Below are positions 16,389-24,986 of a stretch of DNA of 64,000 nt, piece by piece (the stretch's first letter is position 1; each line of letters begins with the position of its first letter). A model generated the notes under the pieces. It was not told the origin of the DNA, ran no database searches, and saw only the letters and a program-made list of their open reading frames with translations. This DNA is from JAJDXW01 sp965223775 (GTDB lineage Bacteria > Pseudomonadota > Gammaproteobacteria > HK1), in assembly GCA_965223775.1 (NCBI GenBank), contig OZ245021.1, positions 2,232,001-2,296,000 on the forward strand, written 5' to 3'. The translations under genes were made by a program, and so were the position numbers.

Positions 16389-16492
16389 GGGGCGTGAGCC
16401 TCCGGCGAACGTGTGAACGCGTGTTGCGCGGGAGTCGCCGGAGTCAACTGGAGGGACCGACCTCGCGGGTTCGAATCCCGCCCGCCCCGCCA
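16389..16492 (+). ncRNA. tRNA-like element: acceptor stem, T-arm, encoded CCA, long central hairpin
   Basis: The 3' end is a perfect tRNA T-arm: stem GCGGG, loop TTCGAAT, stem CCCGC (16465-16481). It is followed by acceptor strand CCGCCCC, discriminator G and encoded CCA ending at 16492. Upstream, GGGGCGT at 16389-16395 pairs with the acceptor strand at six of seven positions. Between them a 9-bp stem CTCCGGCGA/TCGCCGGAG (16400-16408 with 16435-16443) encloses a smaller CGCG hairpin. No ordinary D-arm or 7-base anticodon loop on a 5-bp stem can be placed, and 104 bases is too long for a normal tRNA. It could be a divergent tRNA, a tRNA-like RNA, or the 3' end of a tRNA captured as an attachment site. 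It lies in a gap between two plus-strand genes. Confidence 0.45.
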
Positions 16493-16518
16493 ATTCCCCG
16501 CTATACGAGGAGACCCCC

Positions 16519-17025
16519 ATGGCGAAGATACAGACCGCGACCTGCCAGGACTGCGGCTGGCAGGGTCCGGTGGAGGAGACGAAGGAGCTCCGCAACGTGT
16601 GGGACCGCGTGCAGCCGGGCGATGTCATGCCCGCCGGGGAGTGTCCCGTGGAGGGCTGCGCCGGCGCCGCGATGCTCGATGACGAACCCGCGGCCTCGGA
16701 CGATCTGCACCCCGCGATGGTCGCGCTCATGCTCGGCCTCGACCGGCTGCATGAGTACTTCTGCACGGGCGCGCTACGCGCCGCGGTCGGCGCCCACCTC
16801 GAGGAGCTTGCCGACTACGCCCGCAAGGCACTGGCGACCGGTCCGCGGCTGCAACCCGTCTGCAATACCTGCGGCGGGACCGGCGTCCAGGTGGACGCCT
16901 GGGCATGCTGGGATGTCGACACGCAGCGCTGGGTGTTGCACAGCACCTGTGAGGCCGCCGCGATCTGCGCCGACTGCGATGTCGTATGCAGCTACGCCAT
17001 GAAGCCCGTCGCGGAGGCGGCATGA
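16519..17025 (+). CDS. Zn-ribbon protein, copy 2
   Basis: A 168-aa paralogue of 15204-15590: CQDCGW, then WDRVQPGDVMPAGECPVEGC. It adds a middle helical domain (LHPAMVALMLGLDRLHEYF...) and a second cysteine cluster, CNTCGGTGVQVDAWACW and CEAAAICADCDVVC, so it probably binds two metal ions. Its stop overlaps the next start (ATGATG). Function unknown; the two copies may have diverged after a local duplication. Confidence 0.7.
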   Translation: MAKIQTATCQDCGWQGPVEETKELRNVWDRVQPGDVMPAGECPVEGCAGAAMLDDEPAASDDLHPAMVALMLGLDRLHEYFCTGALRAAVGAHLEELADYARKALATGPRLQPVCNTCGGTGVQVDAWACWDVDTQRWVLHSTCEAAAICADCDVVCSYAMKPVAEAA

Positions 17026-17357
17026 TGGCCAGCGCCTTCGCCTTCGGCGGCAATCGGATCATCCGCCAGTCCGAACCGATGAAGATCGGCAAGCACCAAT
17101 GGCGCCTGACCCTCTACCGGTCCGAGCACCACGAGCGCCCGCTGATCGGCTACGAGTGGCGCCGCGCGGACGGCTCACCGATCCGGCGCAAGTGTCCCGC
17201 CGGTGTCTACCACCTCGACGGCTCCACATGGATGCGTGACGAGGACTGGCCGTCCTACAACCACAACGACGGCCAGTACGCGGGCCTGCCGCGCACGCTC
17301 CGCACGCTATGGGAGCAGTGTCCCTGGGCGCACGCGCGGGACACCCAACCGGCCTGA
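17022..17357 (+). CDS. Hypothetical protein (111 aa)
   Basis: Its ATG overlaps the stop of the Zn-ribbon gene. The protein reads as a small beta-rich domain: KIGKHQWRLTLYRSEHHERPLIGYEWRRADG, then AGVYHLDGSTWMRDEDWPSYNHNDGQYAGLPRTL. The many Trp/Tyr residues and absence of membrane segments suggest a soluble binding domain. No family is assigned. Confidence 0.6.
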   Translation: MMASAFAFGGNRIIRQSEPMKIGKHQWRLTLYRSEHHERPLIGYEWRRADGSPIRRKCPAGVYHLDGSTWMRDEDWPSYNHNDGQYAGLPRTLRTLWEQCPWAHARDTQPA

Positions 17358-17606
17358 CGTTCGCCCTCGACGCCTCTCCCAGCCCATTCGGCGAAGCACC
17401 AACACGCCCGCCACCGCAATGCACCGCGACCGCCATGCCGACGCCGAGTCGAACGACCCCGCGGTCCCGTTCAGCCAGGGCAGGACGCCGGCCAACAGGA
17501 ACAGGCAGCTCCGGGGCGAGCGCATCGACATCGCCGCCCGAACCGCCGGGCTCCGTACACCGGACATCCGCAGGGCGCAGCCGACCATGCCCGCGAGGAG
17601 ACGCGC

Positions 17607-18125
17607 ATGCCTTTCGATCCCGACGCGACGATGCGCGCCGCGCGCATCCTCATCGGCCAGGACCCCGGGCCCGGCGACCGGCTCGACGCCTACCTCCTTC
17701 TCGCCGGCCACGAGCTCCTCTGGCGACGCGACGGACCGGGGGCGGATTTCGGCAAGGCTCTCCGCCGTTACGAGGCGGTGTCCGGGCGGGCCCTCCCGAT
17801 ACCCGCCTCACCGCCGTCCTTCGGCGTCGTCAAGTGGCGGGGCGCCGAGCGCCGCCACGAGGTGGGCGTGTGGCTCGCCGGCCGCTTTCTCGGCTGGCTC
17901 TCGAGCCCCACCCGGCGGCGCTGCCGGGCCGCGCGCGACTGGCGGGCCGACGACCGCGTCCTCATCGCGCTCGGGCTGCCGCACGCCGCGGTTCGCAGCG
18001 AGCCGCCCCGTTCGCTCGACGATGCCGAGCGGCGCGTGACCGAGCTCGCCCTTGCCAACATCCTCGTTGCCGCTGTCGCGAACGACCGCCCCGTCGGCGT
18101 CAGTGCAGCGACCCCTCGGTCCTGA
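17607..18125 (+). CDS. Hypothetical protein (172 aa)
   Basis: It starts behind GCGAGGAGA. It is a soluble, helical, arginine-rich protein (ARILIGQDPGPGDRLDAYLLLAGHELLWRRDG..., KWRGAERRHEVGVWLAGRFLGWLSSPTRRRCRAARDW). Its 3' end overlaps the convergent gene at 18100 by 26 bases, so one of the two ends may be slightly different in life. No function is recognised. Confidence 0.5.
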   Translation: MPFDPDATMRAARILIGQDPGPGDRLDAYLLLAGHELLWRRDGPGADFGKALRRYEAVSGRALPIPASPPSFGVVKWRGAERRHEVGVWLAGRFLGWLSSPTRRRCRAARDWRADDRVLIALGLPHAAVRSEPPRSLDDAERRVTELALANILVAAVANDRPVGVSAATPRS

Positions 18126-18960
18126 CGAGGTCGGTATCGAACCCGAGGAAGCGGTCGAACAGCACGCTCTTGCGCCAGCTTGCCGCCTCGAGGTCCTCGC
18201 CGTCCTCGTCACACTCGACGAGGCCGAACCACCACAGCGGGCGCAGCACCCGCCACGCGAACAGCACCGGCGCGACCCACGCCGGGTTGCTCTTCACCGC
18301 CGCGTCGGGCAGCACGGCGAGCTTCATCAGCCCCGAAGTGTCCTGGAGCCGGTCGCCGGTGGTCGACAGCGCCCAGAGCGCCGCCCCCACCTGCTGCTGC
18401 GGCCAGGAGCCGCACTCGGCCGCGCCGAAGAGGTTCAGACTCACGCGCCAGAACGCGATCCGGAACAGCGTCGCCTGAAGCGCACCCTTCGGCCCCGCCA
18501 GCAACCGATAGCCGCGCCGGCTCGCTCGCAGCCGCCCGCCGGCCGCCTCCATGAACCCGGCCTCCTCGAGCAGTGCCCGCACCAGGCGCAGCTCCCCGAC
18601 ATGCCCCTCGCTCAGCGCCTTGCCGGCGCGCCGCCTCTCCTCGTACGCGCAGCCCGGCCAGTCCATCGCCTCGCGCATCGCCGACACCACGGGGCGGGTG
18701 AGATTCCCCCGCGCCGTCAGCTTGAGACCGTCATCCCCGGCAGCCGCGCCCAGCAGCACCAGCGCGTTTCGCACCATGGCCGATTGCGCAAGCTCCGCGT
18801 CGGTCAGGTCGACCGCGAGGCGCACCGCACCGTTCTCCGGCGACGGCTCGCGCATCAGCGCTTCCCACCGCGCAGGCTCGAGCACCGTCCAGGCCGGCTC
18901 CACCCCGTCGAGCCAGTCCTCGTACTCGCGTAGCTCGCCCGACAGCCGCGCAATCGCCAC
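18100..18960 (-). CDS. Paralogue of the HU-fusion C-terminal domain (HU-less)
   Basis: The chosen GTG at 18960 has GGAGGGAGAGG just upstream and gives 286 aa; the frame is open to 19278, but the extra residues are Gly/Ala/Pro-rich and unlike protein. The body aligns with residues 120-400 of the HU fusion at 7895-9142: WTVLEP, PSPENGAVRLAVDLTDAELAQSAMVRNAL, LTARGNLTRPVVSAMREAMDWPG, GPKGALQATLFRIAFWRVSL, and SWRKSVLFDRFLGFD at the end. The shared GNLxRxxV block may be a winged-helix-like element. The HU domain is missing here. Both copies run on the minus strand within the plus-strand backbone. Confidence 0.7.
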   Translation of the reverse strand: MAIARLSGELREYEDWLDGVEPAWTVLEPARWEALMREPSPENGAVRLAVDLTDAELAQSAMVRNALVLLGAAAGDDGLKLTARGNLTRPVVSAMREAMDWPGCAYEERRRAGKALSEGHVGELRLVRALLEEAGFMEAAGGRLRASRRGYRLLAGPKGALQATLFRIAFWRVSLNLFGAAECGSWPQQQVGAALWALSTTGDRLQDTSGLMKLAVLPDAAVKSNPAWVAPVLFAWRVLRPLWWFGLVECDEDGEDLEAASWRKSVLFDRFLGFDTDLVRTEGSLH

Positions 18961-19289
18961 CTTGCCTCTCCCTCCGCCGCCGCCCGGCCCGCGCGCCCCG
19001 GCGTTCCCGCACGCCTCCCCGCCAACCGCATCTCCCACGATAGCGGTATCACTCCGCCATTCGCCACGTCCCGTCAATCCCCCGAACGCCGCGCCGGCCG
19101 GTGCCCCCGCCATTCCCCGCACTGGCGCCCCCTTCGATGACACCGACGGGGCCGGCCCCGGCCCGCCGCCACCACCTCCCGTCACCGCGGCGAGCGACAT
19201 CGGGAGGAAAGGGCCGCCCGCGTCGGGTGTGCCCGGACCAGGTGACGAGCCGATCCGCGCCGCAGTCCCTTCATCCATGGGAGACCCCT
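18961..19289. other. Divergent intergenic region before parB
   Basis: About 330 bases with runs of GGC/GCC. It should contain promoters for the HU-less paralogue and the ParB-like gene. No clear promoter or centromere-like (parS) array was found. Confidence 0.35.
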
Positions 19290-21821
19290 ATGAACCAGAT
19301 CGCTTCCACTCCCGAGCCGGCCATCCGGGAGATCCCGCTCTGCCGGCTCGCGCTCGCGCCCGAGAACGTGCGCAAGACCCCGCCCGATGACGCCGCCCAA
19401 GGCCAGCTCCAGGCTTCCATCAAGGCGCACGGGCTGCTCGAGAACCTCGTCGCCCGCGCCGACGAGCCGGACGCGGACGGCATCGAGCGCTTCGCCGTCG
19501 TCGCCGGCGGACGCCGCCTCGCCGCGCTCAAGACGCTGGCCGAGAACGGCACGCTCCACGCCGATCACCCGGTGCCGTGCAAGATCGCCCCGAACGGCAA
19601 CGCCGGCGAGCTCTCGCTCGCGGAGAACGTCGTGCGCATCGCGATGCACCCCGCCGACCAAGTGGTCGCCTTCGCCGCGCTCGCAGGCGCCGGGATCACC
19701 GTCGCCGCCATCGCCGCGCGCTTCGGCGTGTCGGAACGCACCGTCGAGCAGCGCCTTCGCCTCGGCAACGCGGCGCCCGAGCTGCTCGACGCCTACCGCG
19801 CCGAGAACATCGACCTCGAGACGCTGATGGCGTTCGCCGTCACCACCGACCACGACCGCCAACGCGCGGTGTGGGAGCGGGTGTCGAGCCAGGGCTACCG
19901 GCCGTCGGCCTGGCAGGTGAAGCGCATGCTCACCGAAGAGCGGGTGCCGGCGGGCACCGCCATGGCGCGCTTCGTCGGCGTCGAGACTTACGAGGCCGCG
20001 GGCGGCTCGGTGCTGCGCGACCTCTTCGCCGACGAGTACGAGAACGGGGTCTGGCTCGAGGATCCGAAGCTGCTGGGCGAGCTCGCCATACGCAAGCTCA
20101 CCGCCGCGGCCGACGAGCTCGCGACCCGCTGGAAGTGGGCGGATGCCATGCCGGAGGTGGACTGGAGCGCCACCGCGCGTTTCGGGCGCATCCAGCCCGA
20201 GCCGGGCGAGCCGACGGACGCCGAGAACGCCGAGATCGCGAAGCTCCGCACCCGCCACGACGAGCTCGCCACCATGGACGAGGACGAGTGGACGGACGAG
20301 CTGGTCGAGGAGGCCGAGGCCATCGAGCCGCGCCTCGACGCGATCGAGGCCGAGGTCGACGCACGGGCGCGTTTCCGCCCGGAGGACTTCGCCATGGCGG
20401 GGTGCATCGCCACCATCGGGCGCGACGGCTCGCTCCAGGTCATCCACGGCCTGGTGAAGCCGGAGGACATGCCGAAGGAGAGCGGCGCCGACGCGAACGG
20501 TCAGGATGCGGACGCCGGCAACGACGCCACCCCCGACTCCGGCCGTGTGGACGGTCCCGCGATTACGACGCCCATCGCATCGCCGGTCGACCCGCGCGCC
20601 AAGGCCCGCGAGGAGGCGGGTGTCGGTATCGGGCTCGCCGACGATCTGCGCGCGATCCGCACCGCGCTCATCAAGGCGCATCTCGCGGGCGACTTCGAGG
20701 CCGCGTTCGACCTGGTGGTCTTCCAGATGGTGCGCGCGGTGTTCGCGCGCGGCTACACCGGCTCGTGGCAAGCACTCGACATCGTCTTCAACGAGACCGC
20801 CGACCGGCCGACGACGCGGACGAACGACGACGACTTCGCGGCCTGGAGCCCGGGCGAGGCGATGCTTAGCCGTTGGTCGCACCTGCCGTTCGCATGGATG
20901 GAGGGCGACGACGACGCGGCCTGCTTCGCGGCGCTCCGTGCATTGCCCCGCGCGGACAAGGAGACGCTGTTCGCGGCCGCGGTCGCACGGACGGTGAAGG
21001 GCCAGCTCGCCTTCGAGCACCACGCCCGGCCCGAGCTCGAGGCCACGGTCGCGCGGCTCGGCATCGACTTCGCGAAGCACGTCCGGCCCACCGCCGCGAT
21101 GCTGTGGTCGCGCATCAAGAAGAGCCGCATCCTCGACGTCGCCCGCGAGACCCTGGGCGCGGCCTGGGCATCGACGAGGTCGAAGTACAAGAAGGCCGAT
21201 CTCGCCAAGTCGATGGAGGAGGCGTTCGCCGCCGGCGCCCCGCCGGTCAGCGTCGGCGCCACGGCGCACGCGGCCGCGCTCTCCTGGACCATGCCGGGGT
21301 TCGCCGCGTTCGACACCGGCGGCGCGGATGCCGACGGGACCGCGAAGGACCCGGCACCCGTCGACGACCCCGGCGAAGGCGCGGACGCATCCGGGGATGC
21401 CAAGGCCGATCCCGCCGGCAAGCCGACGACGACCTCCGTCGTCGAGAGCATCGACTCGCCTGCCGTCGCGGAGCAACGCGCGGGCGCCATCGCGGCCGAA
21501 GCCCGGAACGGCAACGGTGAGTCCACCGGCACCGCCAAGCCGGATACCGGCAAGGTCCCCGAAGGCCCCGCCGGGGGCAACGGCCAGGCCGCCCCGGTCC
21601 ACGCGGAGGCCGAGGCCGCTTCGGAGCCGGCGAACGGTCGAGGCGGGGGCAAGGACCGTCCCGCCGATCCGGCGGCCGCCGACGCCATCGACGCGATGAA
21701 CGCGGTGCCGACCGCCGATGGCGGGCCCCGCGTCATCGTGCAGCAGGTCGGCCCCGTCAACGGACAGGCTGTCGACGAGGACCCGCTCGAAATCCCCGAG
21801 TTTCTGCGCCGCGTCCACTGA
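19290..21821 (+). CDS. Large ParB/RepB/Spo0J-family protein
   Basis: An 843-aa protein, far longer than partition ParBs (about 300 aa). The N-terminal 200 residues are a typical ParB/Srx plus helix-turn-helix unit: PLCRLALAPENVRK, GGRRLAAL (73-80), the nucleotide-box ENVVR (112-116) and HTH ITVAAIAARFGVSERTVEQRLRLG (136-159). The middle is helical and acidic (ELATMDEDEWTDELVEEAEAIEPRLDAIEAEV). The last 160 residues are Ala/Gly/Asp/Pro-rich and probably disordered. No ParA is next to it. Long ParB-like proteins of this type are found on integrative elements and megaplasmids, where they may regulate transcription or protect DNA. The start has GAGACCC upstream. Confidence 0.85.
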   Translation: MNQIASTPEPAIREIPLCRLALAPENVRKTPPDDAAQGQLQASIKAHGLLENLVARADEPDADGIERFAVVAGGRRLAALKTLAENGTLHADHPVPCKIAPNGNAGELSLAENVVRIAMHPADQVVAFAALAGAGITVAAIAARFGVSERTVEQRLRLGNAAPELLDAYRAENIDLETLMAFAVTTDHDRQRAVWERVSSQGYRPSAWQVKRMLTEERVPAGTAMARFVGVETYEAAGGSVLRDLFADEYENGVWLEDPKLLGELAIRKLTAAADELATRWKWADAMPEVDWSATARFGRIQPEPGEPTDAENAEIAKLRTRHDELATMDEDEWTDELVEEAEAIEPRLDAIEAEVDARARFRPEDFAMAGCIATIGRDGSLQVIHGLVKPEDMPKESGADANGQDADAGNDATPDSGRVDGPAITTPIASPVDPRAKAREEAGVGIGLADDLRAIRTALIKAHLAGDFEAAFDLVVFQMVRAVFARGYTGSWQALDIVFNETADRPTTRTNDDDFAAWSPGEAMLSRWSHLPFAWMEGDDDAACFAALRALPRADKETLFAAAVARTVKGQLAFEHHARPELEATVARLGIDFAKHVRPTAAMLWSRIKKSRILDVARETLGAAWASTRSKYKKADLAKSMEEAFAAGAPPVSVGATAHAAALSWTMPGFAAFDTGGADADGTAKDPAPVDDPGEGADASGDAKADPAGKPTTTSVVESIDSPAVAEQRAGAIAAEARNGNGESTGTAKPDTGKVPEGPAGGNGQAAPVHAEAEAASEPANGRGGGKDRPADPAAADAIDAMNAVPTADGGPRVIVQQVGPVNGQAVDEDPLEIPEFLRRVH

Positions 21822-21841
21822 CCGTCCGCCTCAGGTCCAGC

Positions 21842-21870
21842 GCCCCGTCCGGAACCCCTCCGGGCGGGGC
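21842..21870 (+). terminator. GC hairpin after parB
   Basis: GCCCCGTCCGG pairs with CCGGGCGGGGC across a 7-base loop (one wobble). No proper U-tract follows. A near-identical hairpin lies at 24922-24953, so this may be a small repeat as well as a transcription stop. Confidence 0.45.
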
Positions 21871-21904
21871 GATTCCCTTTCCGCATTCTTCACGGAGAGC
21901 GCAC

Positions 21905-23644
21905 ATGAACGATACCTCCACTGCGACCATCCGCGCGCGCATCCACGAGTCCGCCATCAAGCGCGTCACCAGGATGTTTGCCGCGACACTCGCCGACGCC
22001 TTCACCGAGATTCTGCAGAACGCCCGCAGGGCCGGCGCCAGACGCGTCCATGTCGCCGTCGCCGGCTCCGAGGGCAACACCGCCGTGACCGTGACCGACG
22101 ACGGCGCCGGCATCGCCGCCCCGGGTGTCCTGCTGTCATTCGCCGAGAACGGCTGGAGCGAGGACCTGGTGGCGGCTGAGGACGCGGCCGGTATGGGCAT
22201 GCTCAGCCTCGCGCGGCGCGGCTGCACCGTCTCGTCCCGCCCGCGCACGACGCACGGCGAGCCCGCCCCTGGCTGGCGCGTCGACCTCGCGCCGGACCAT
22301 TTTCTCGGCGAGGCCGAAGCCGAAGTCCACACCGACGACGCCGCGCCCTACCCGCACGGCACCGCCGTCGCGTTCCGCACGACCGATGACGCCGAGGCCG
22401 TCCGCGCTGCCATCGGCACCGCCGCCTGGCACTACCCGCTTCCGGTCGTCTTCGAGCATGCGCCGGACACCCCCGCCGGGGGAGAGCAACTCGAACGCCG
22501 CGCCTTCCTCGACGGCACGCTCCATGCCGAGCGCTGGCGGGGGCTCGTGTTCGGCGTGTTCAAGGACCGCTGGGCCGGCTTCGGCTTGAACGACCCCGAC
22601 GTCAACTTCCACGGCCTCACCGTCACGGTCCGCCTGCCCAGCGTCGAGACCGTGGCGGGCGCCCGCTGGACGGTCGCCGCCGACATCGTGGACTGCCCCG
22701 AGCTGGAGCTCGTGCTGCCCGCGCGCAAGGAAGCGGTCGAAACCCCCTTCCTCGCCGCGATGCGCGAGGCCGCCAGGCTCGCCGTCTACCGCGCCATGGC
22801 CGCCGATCCGGATCCGCGCCCGGCGTTTGAGGACTGGACGCGGGCGCGTGACGCCGGTATCGACATCGCCCCGCCGCCGGCCGAGCTCCGGCCCTGGCGC
22901 CCCGTCATCGCCGACGTCGACGACTGGCAGGAGCCGCCGAAGCGCCAGCCGGTCGGCGACGATGCACTCAGGATGGAGTACGAGCCCGAGCCGCCGGAGG
23001 CGCAGACCTTCTGGCGGGCCGCCCGGGGCAACGCCGTCGCCGAGTGCCTGTTCGAGACCGACCGCCGCCTGGAGGGCTATGGCTGGTACGACGCGATCGC
23101 GCGCATCGTCAACCTCCACACGCAGGTCACGCTGAAGGGGAAGACCTGCGCACTCGATGCCTACTCCGTGCCGGAACGCACCGGCGCCCCCGAGGCGCCG
23201 CTGCCGGCACGGCCCGAGGCGATCCGCATCAGACTCGCGGTCAGGCCGGCGGAGGGCCCGGGCCGCATCCTCGACCTCGCGACCGATCTCGCCTTCGCGG
23301 GCGAGGCGTGGTCCTGGGTGCACGACGCGCTGCCGCTGGTCGCCGCGGACAGCGTCCTCGAGCCCTGGACGCTCGCGCAGCTCCTCCGTGCGGGATTCTT
23401 CTCTCCTTCGGATGACGCCGACGCAGATTCGTGGGAGCGCCAGCGCACCGACTTCGAGCAGGAAGCGCTTCACCTGGCCACGAGGCTTCTCTGTTCCGAC
23501 GACCAGGCGCGCATCACCACGATCGCCGATGCGGTCGCCCGCGAGCTCTTCTGGCTCATCCCCCACGACCGGGGCGCGGAGATTTCGGTGCGCGACCGCA
23601 AGGTCACCGTGACCCTGGGCGAGCCTGTCGGGGAGGCCGCATGA
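21905..23644 (+). CDS. GHKL (Hsp90-like) ATPase
   Basis: A 579-aa protein with an N-terminal GHKL ATP-binding fold. The N-box is AFTEILQNARRAGA (E35, N39), the G1 box DDGAGI (65-70) and the G2 box AGMGM (95-99). These bind Mg-ATP in Hsp90, MutL and gyrase B. Downstream are beta-rich domains (PDVNFHGLTVTVRLPSVETVAG) and a C-terminal segment ARELFWLIPHDRGAEISVRDRKVTVTLG that recurs in the separate small gene at 24290-24505. The chain lacks the histidine-kinase phosphoacceptor and MutL endonuclease motifs. The stop overlaps the next start (ATGA). Confidence 0.75.
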   Translation: MNDTSTATIRARIHESAIKRVTRMFAATLADAFTEILQNARRAGARRVHVAVAGSEGNTAVTVTDDGAGIAAPGVLLSFAENGWSEDLVAAEDAAGMGMLSLARRGCTVSSRPRTTHGEPAPGWRVDLAPDHFLGEAEAEVHTDDAAPYPHGTAVAFRTTDDAEAVRAAIGTAAWHYPLPVVFEHAPDTPAGGEQLERRAFLDGTLHAERWRGLVFGVFKDRWAGFGLNDPDVNFHGLTVTVRLPSVETVAGARWTVAADIVDCPELELVLPARKEAVETPFLAAMREAARLAVYRAMAADPDPRPAFEDWTRARDAGIDIAPPPAELRPWRPVIADVDDWQEPPKRQPVGDDALRMEYEPEPPEAQTFWRAARGNAVAECLFETDRRLEGYGWYDAIARIVNLHTQVTLKGKTCALDAYSVPERTGAPEAPLPARPEAIRIRLAVRPAEGPGRILDLATDLAFAGEAWSWVHDALPLVAADSVLEPWTLAQLLRAGFFSPSDDADADSWERQRTDFEQEALHLATRLLCSDDQARITTIADAVARELFWLIPHDRGAEISVRDRKVTVTLGEPVGEAA

Positions 23645-24126
23645 TGAAGAGGCCCTGGACCATCGAATTGGGCTACACCCGCCACTATGGCGCCACCGTC
23701 ACCGTGGAGGCGGAATCGCTGGAGGAGGCCATTCCGGCCGCCATCCGCTACGCCGACGACAACGAGCGCTGGAAGGACACGGACCACGCCAGCGACGCTT
23801 ACGCCGTCGCCGCGTGCGAGGGCGCCGACAAGGACCCGTGGGACGGCCCGGTCTCCGCGTTCCCCATCCCGGACCGCTTCACCGAGCGCGGCGCACCGCC
23901 GATGGTGACCCTCACCGCCCTCGGCCCGCCCGGGAGCATCGAGGTCTCGGGCGGCACCGTTCGGCTGCGCTTCGTCGACGATGCGGGCACCGTCACCGCC
24001 GAGGTCTCCGACCCGCCGCCTCCGCCGGCCAACAAGCCCGTGGTCACCGTCTCGCTTGACGCACGCGGCAAGCCGCACGTCACGGTCGAGCACGGCAAGG
24101 CACGCGTGCGGATTCTGGACGACTGA
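23641..24126 (+). CDS. Hypothetical protein (161 aa), coupled to the GHKL ATPase
   Basis: Its ATG overlaps the ATPase stop. The N-terminal half is a small alpha/beta domain (WTIELGYTRHYGATVTVEAESLEEAIPAAIRYADD), and the C-terminal half is beta-rich (VSGGTVRLRFVDDAGTVTAEV..., VVTVSLDARGKPHVTVEHGKARVRI). Translational coupling suggests a shared function with the ATPase. No family is recognised. Confidence 0.6.
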   Translation: MMKRPWTIELGYTRHYGATVTVEAESLEEAIPAAIRYADDNERWKDTDHASDAYAVAACEGADKDPWDGPVSAFPIPDRFTERGAPPMVTLTALGPPGSIEVSGGTVRLRFVDDAGTVTAEVSDPPPPPANKPVVTVSLDARGKPHVTVEHGKARVRILDD

Positions 24127-24289
24127 ACCGCCGCCTGCCGGCGCAGCCCCGGCCCTCCATCCACCGCCGCCACCCGCTCCCGGCCGCGAGGAGCCGGGGG
24201 CCGCTTCCCCTCGGGCAAGGGAGGGCCGGGCCGCGGGAGCGTCCCCGGCTCATCCTCCTCCCGTCTTCCTTCCACCGGAGGTTTCGACC

Positions 24290-24505
24290 ATGCACGTTCA
24301 CACCGATCCCCGCCCGGACGGCCCCGACGCGGACCCGCCCAGCTCCGGCGACGAGGCGCGCAAGCGCGCCATCGCCCAGGCGCTCTGGACCGAGATCCAC
24401 TGGCTCATGCCGGCCGACCGCGCGGTCACCATCATCGTCAACGGTGCCGACATCTCGGTCGCGTTCGGCCCCGAGCGCCCGGCCTCCCGGCCCACCGCCC
24501 ACTGA
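24290..24505 (+). CDS. Small protein resembling the GHKL ATPase tail (71 aa)
   Basis: It starts behind CCGGAGG. After a Pro/Asp-rich N-terminus it reads AQALWTEIHWLMPADRAVTIIVNGADISVAFG, which matches the C-terminal segment of the 579-aa ATPase (E-x-x-WL-x-P-x-DR followed by two short strands). It is likely a detached copy of that module. Confidence 0.55.
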   Translation: MHVHTDPRPDGPDADPPSSGDEARKRAIAQALWTEIHWLMPADRAVTIIVNGADISVAFGPERPASRPTAH

Positions 24506-24518
24506 CCGGAGGCCACCG

Positions 24519-24899
24519 ATGAAACTCCTCACCAAGAAGCATCGCGAGCGGCTGCTCAAGAACGGCAGAAACCGCGACCGCGACCACCCGCCGGCGGTCA
24601 AGTTCTTCAATCCGTGCGGGGCGGCGACGTGGCTGTTCTCCGAGCTCGACGAGGACGGCGACACGCTGTTCGGCCTGGCCGACCTCGGCTTCGGTACCCC
24701 GGAGCTCGGCTATTCGAGCCTGGCCGAGATCGCCGCGGTGCGGGTCCGGTTCGGACTCGGCATCGAGCGCGACCGGCACTTCGAGGCGAAGTATCCGCTC
24801 AGCGTCTACACGGAGGCCGCGTGCGCCGCCGGGCACATCGTCGAGTACGGCCCCGAGCTCGACGACGCCGCGGGGAACCGCACGGCCGCCGCCGCCTGA
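24519..24899 (+). CDS. DUF2958 family protein
   Basis: A 126-aa protein: MKLLTKKHRERLLKNGRNRDRDHPPAVKFFNPCGAATWLFSELD, then FGLADLGFGTPELGYSSLAEI and RFGLGIERDRHFEAKYPLSVYTEAA. This is the DUF2958 pattern, common on plasmids and conjugative elements next to ParB and methyltransferase-helicase genes. The biochemical role is not known. CCGGAGG precedes the start. Confidence 0.85.
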   Translation: MKLLTKKHRERLLKNGRNRDRDHPPAVKFFNPCGAATWLFSELDEDGDTLFGLADLGFGTPELGYSSLAEIAAVRVRFGLGIERDRHFEAKYPLSVYTEAACAAGHIVEYGPELDDAAGNRTAAAA

Positions 24900-24921
24900 C
24901 CCCCGCCCGTTCCCGCACCGC

Positions 24922-24953
24922 GCCCCGTCCCCGGGTTCCTTCGGGGGCGGGGC
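24922..24953 (+). terminator. GC hairpin after DUF2958
   Basis: GCCCCGTCCCCGG and the complementary GGGGGCGGGGC form a strong stem around a TTCCTT loop, followed by GTTCGTCTT. The stem base is the same as in the hairpin at 21842-21870. Confidence 0.45.
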
Positions 24954-24986
24954 GTTCGTCTTGGCCCCACACGGAGGAATCCATCC

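Noticed and set aside
16389..16492. Ordinary tRNA gene
   Set aside because: No D-arm or anticodon arm of normal size can be placed and the length is about 104 bases. It is listed only as tRNA-like.
19290..21821. Classical plasmid partition locus
   Set aside because: There is no ParA and no parS array next to it, and the protein is almost three times the normal ParB length.
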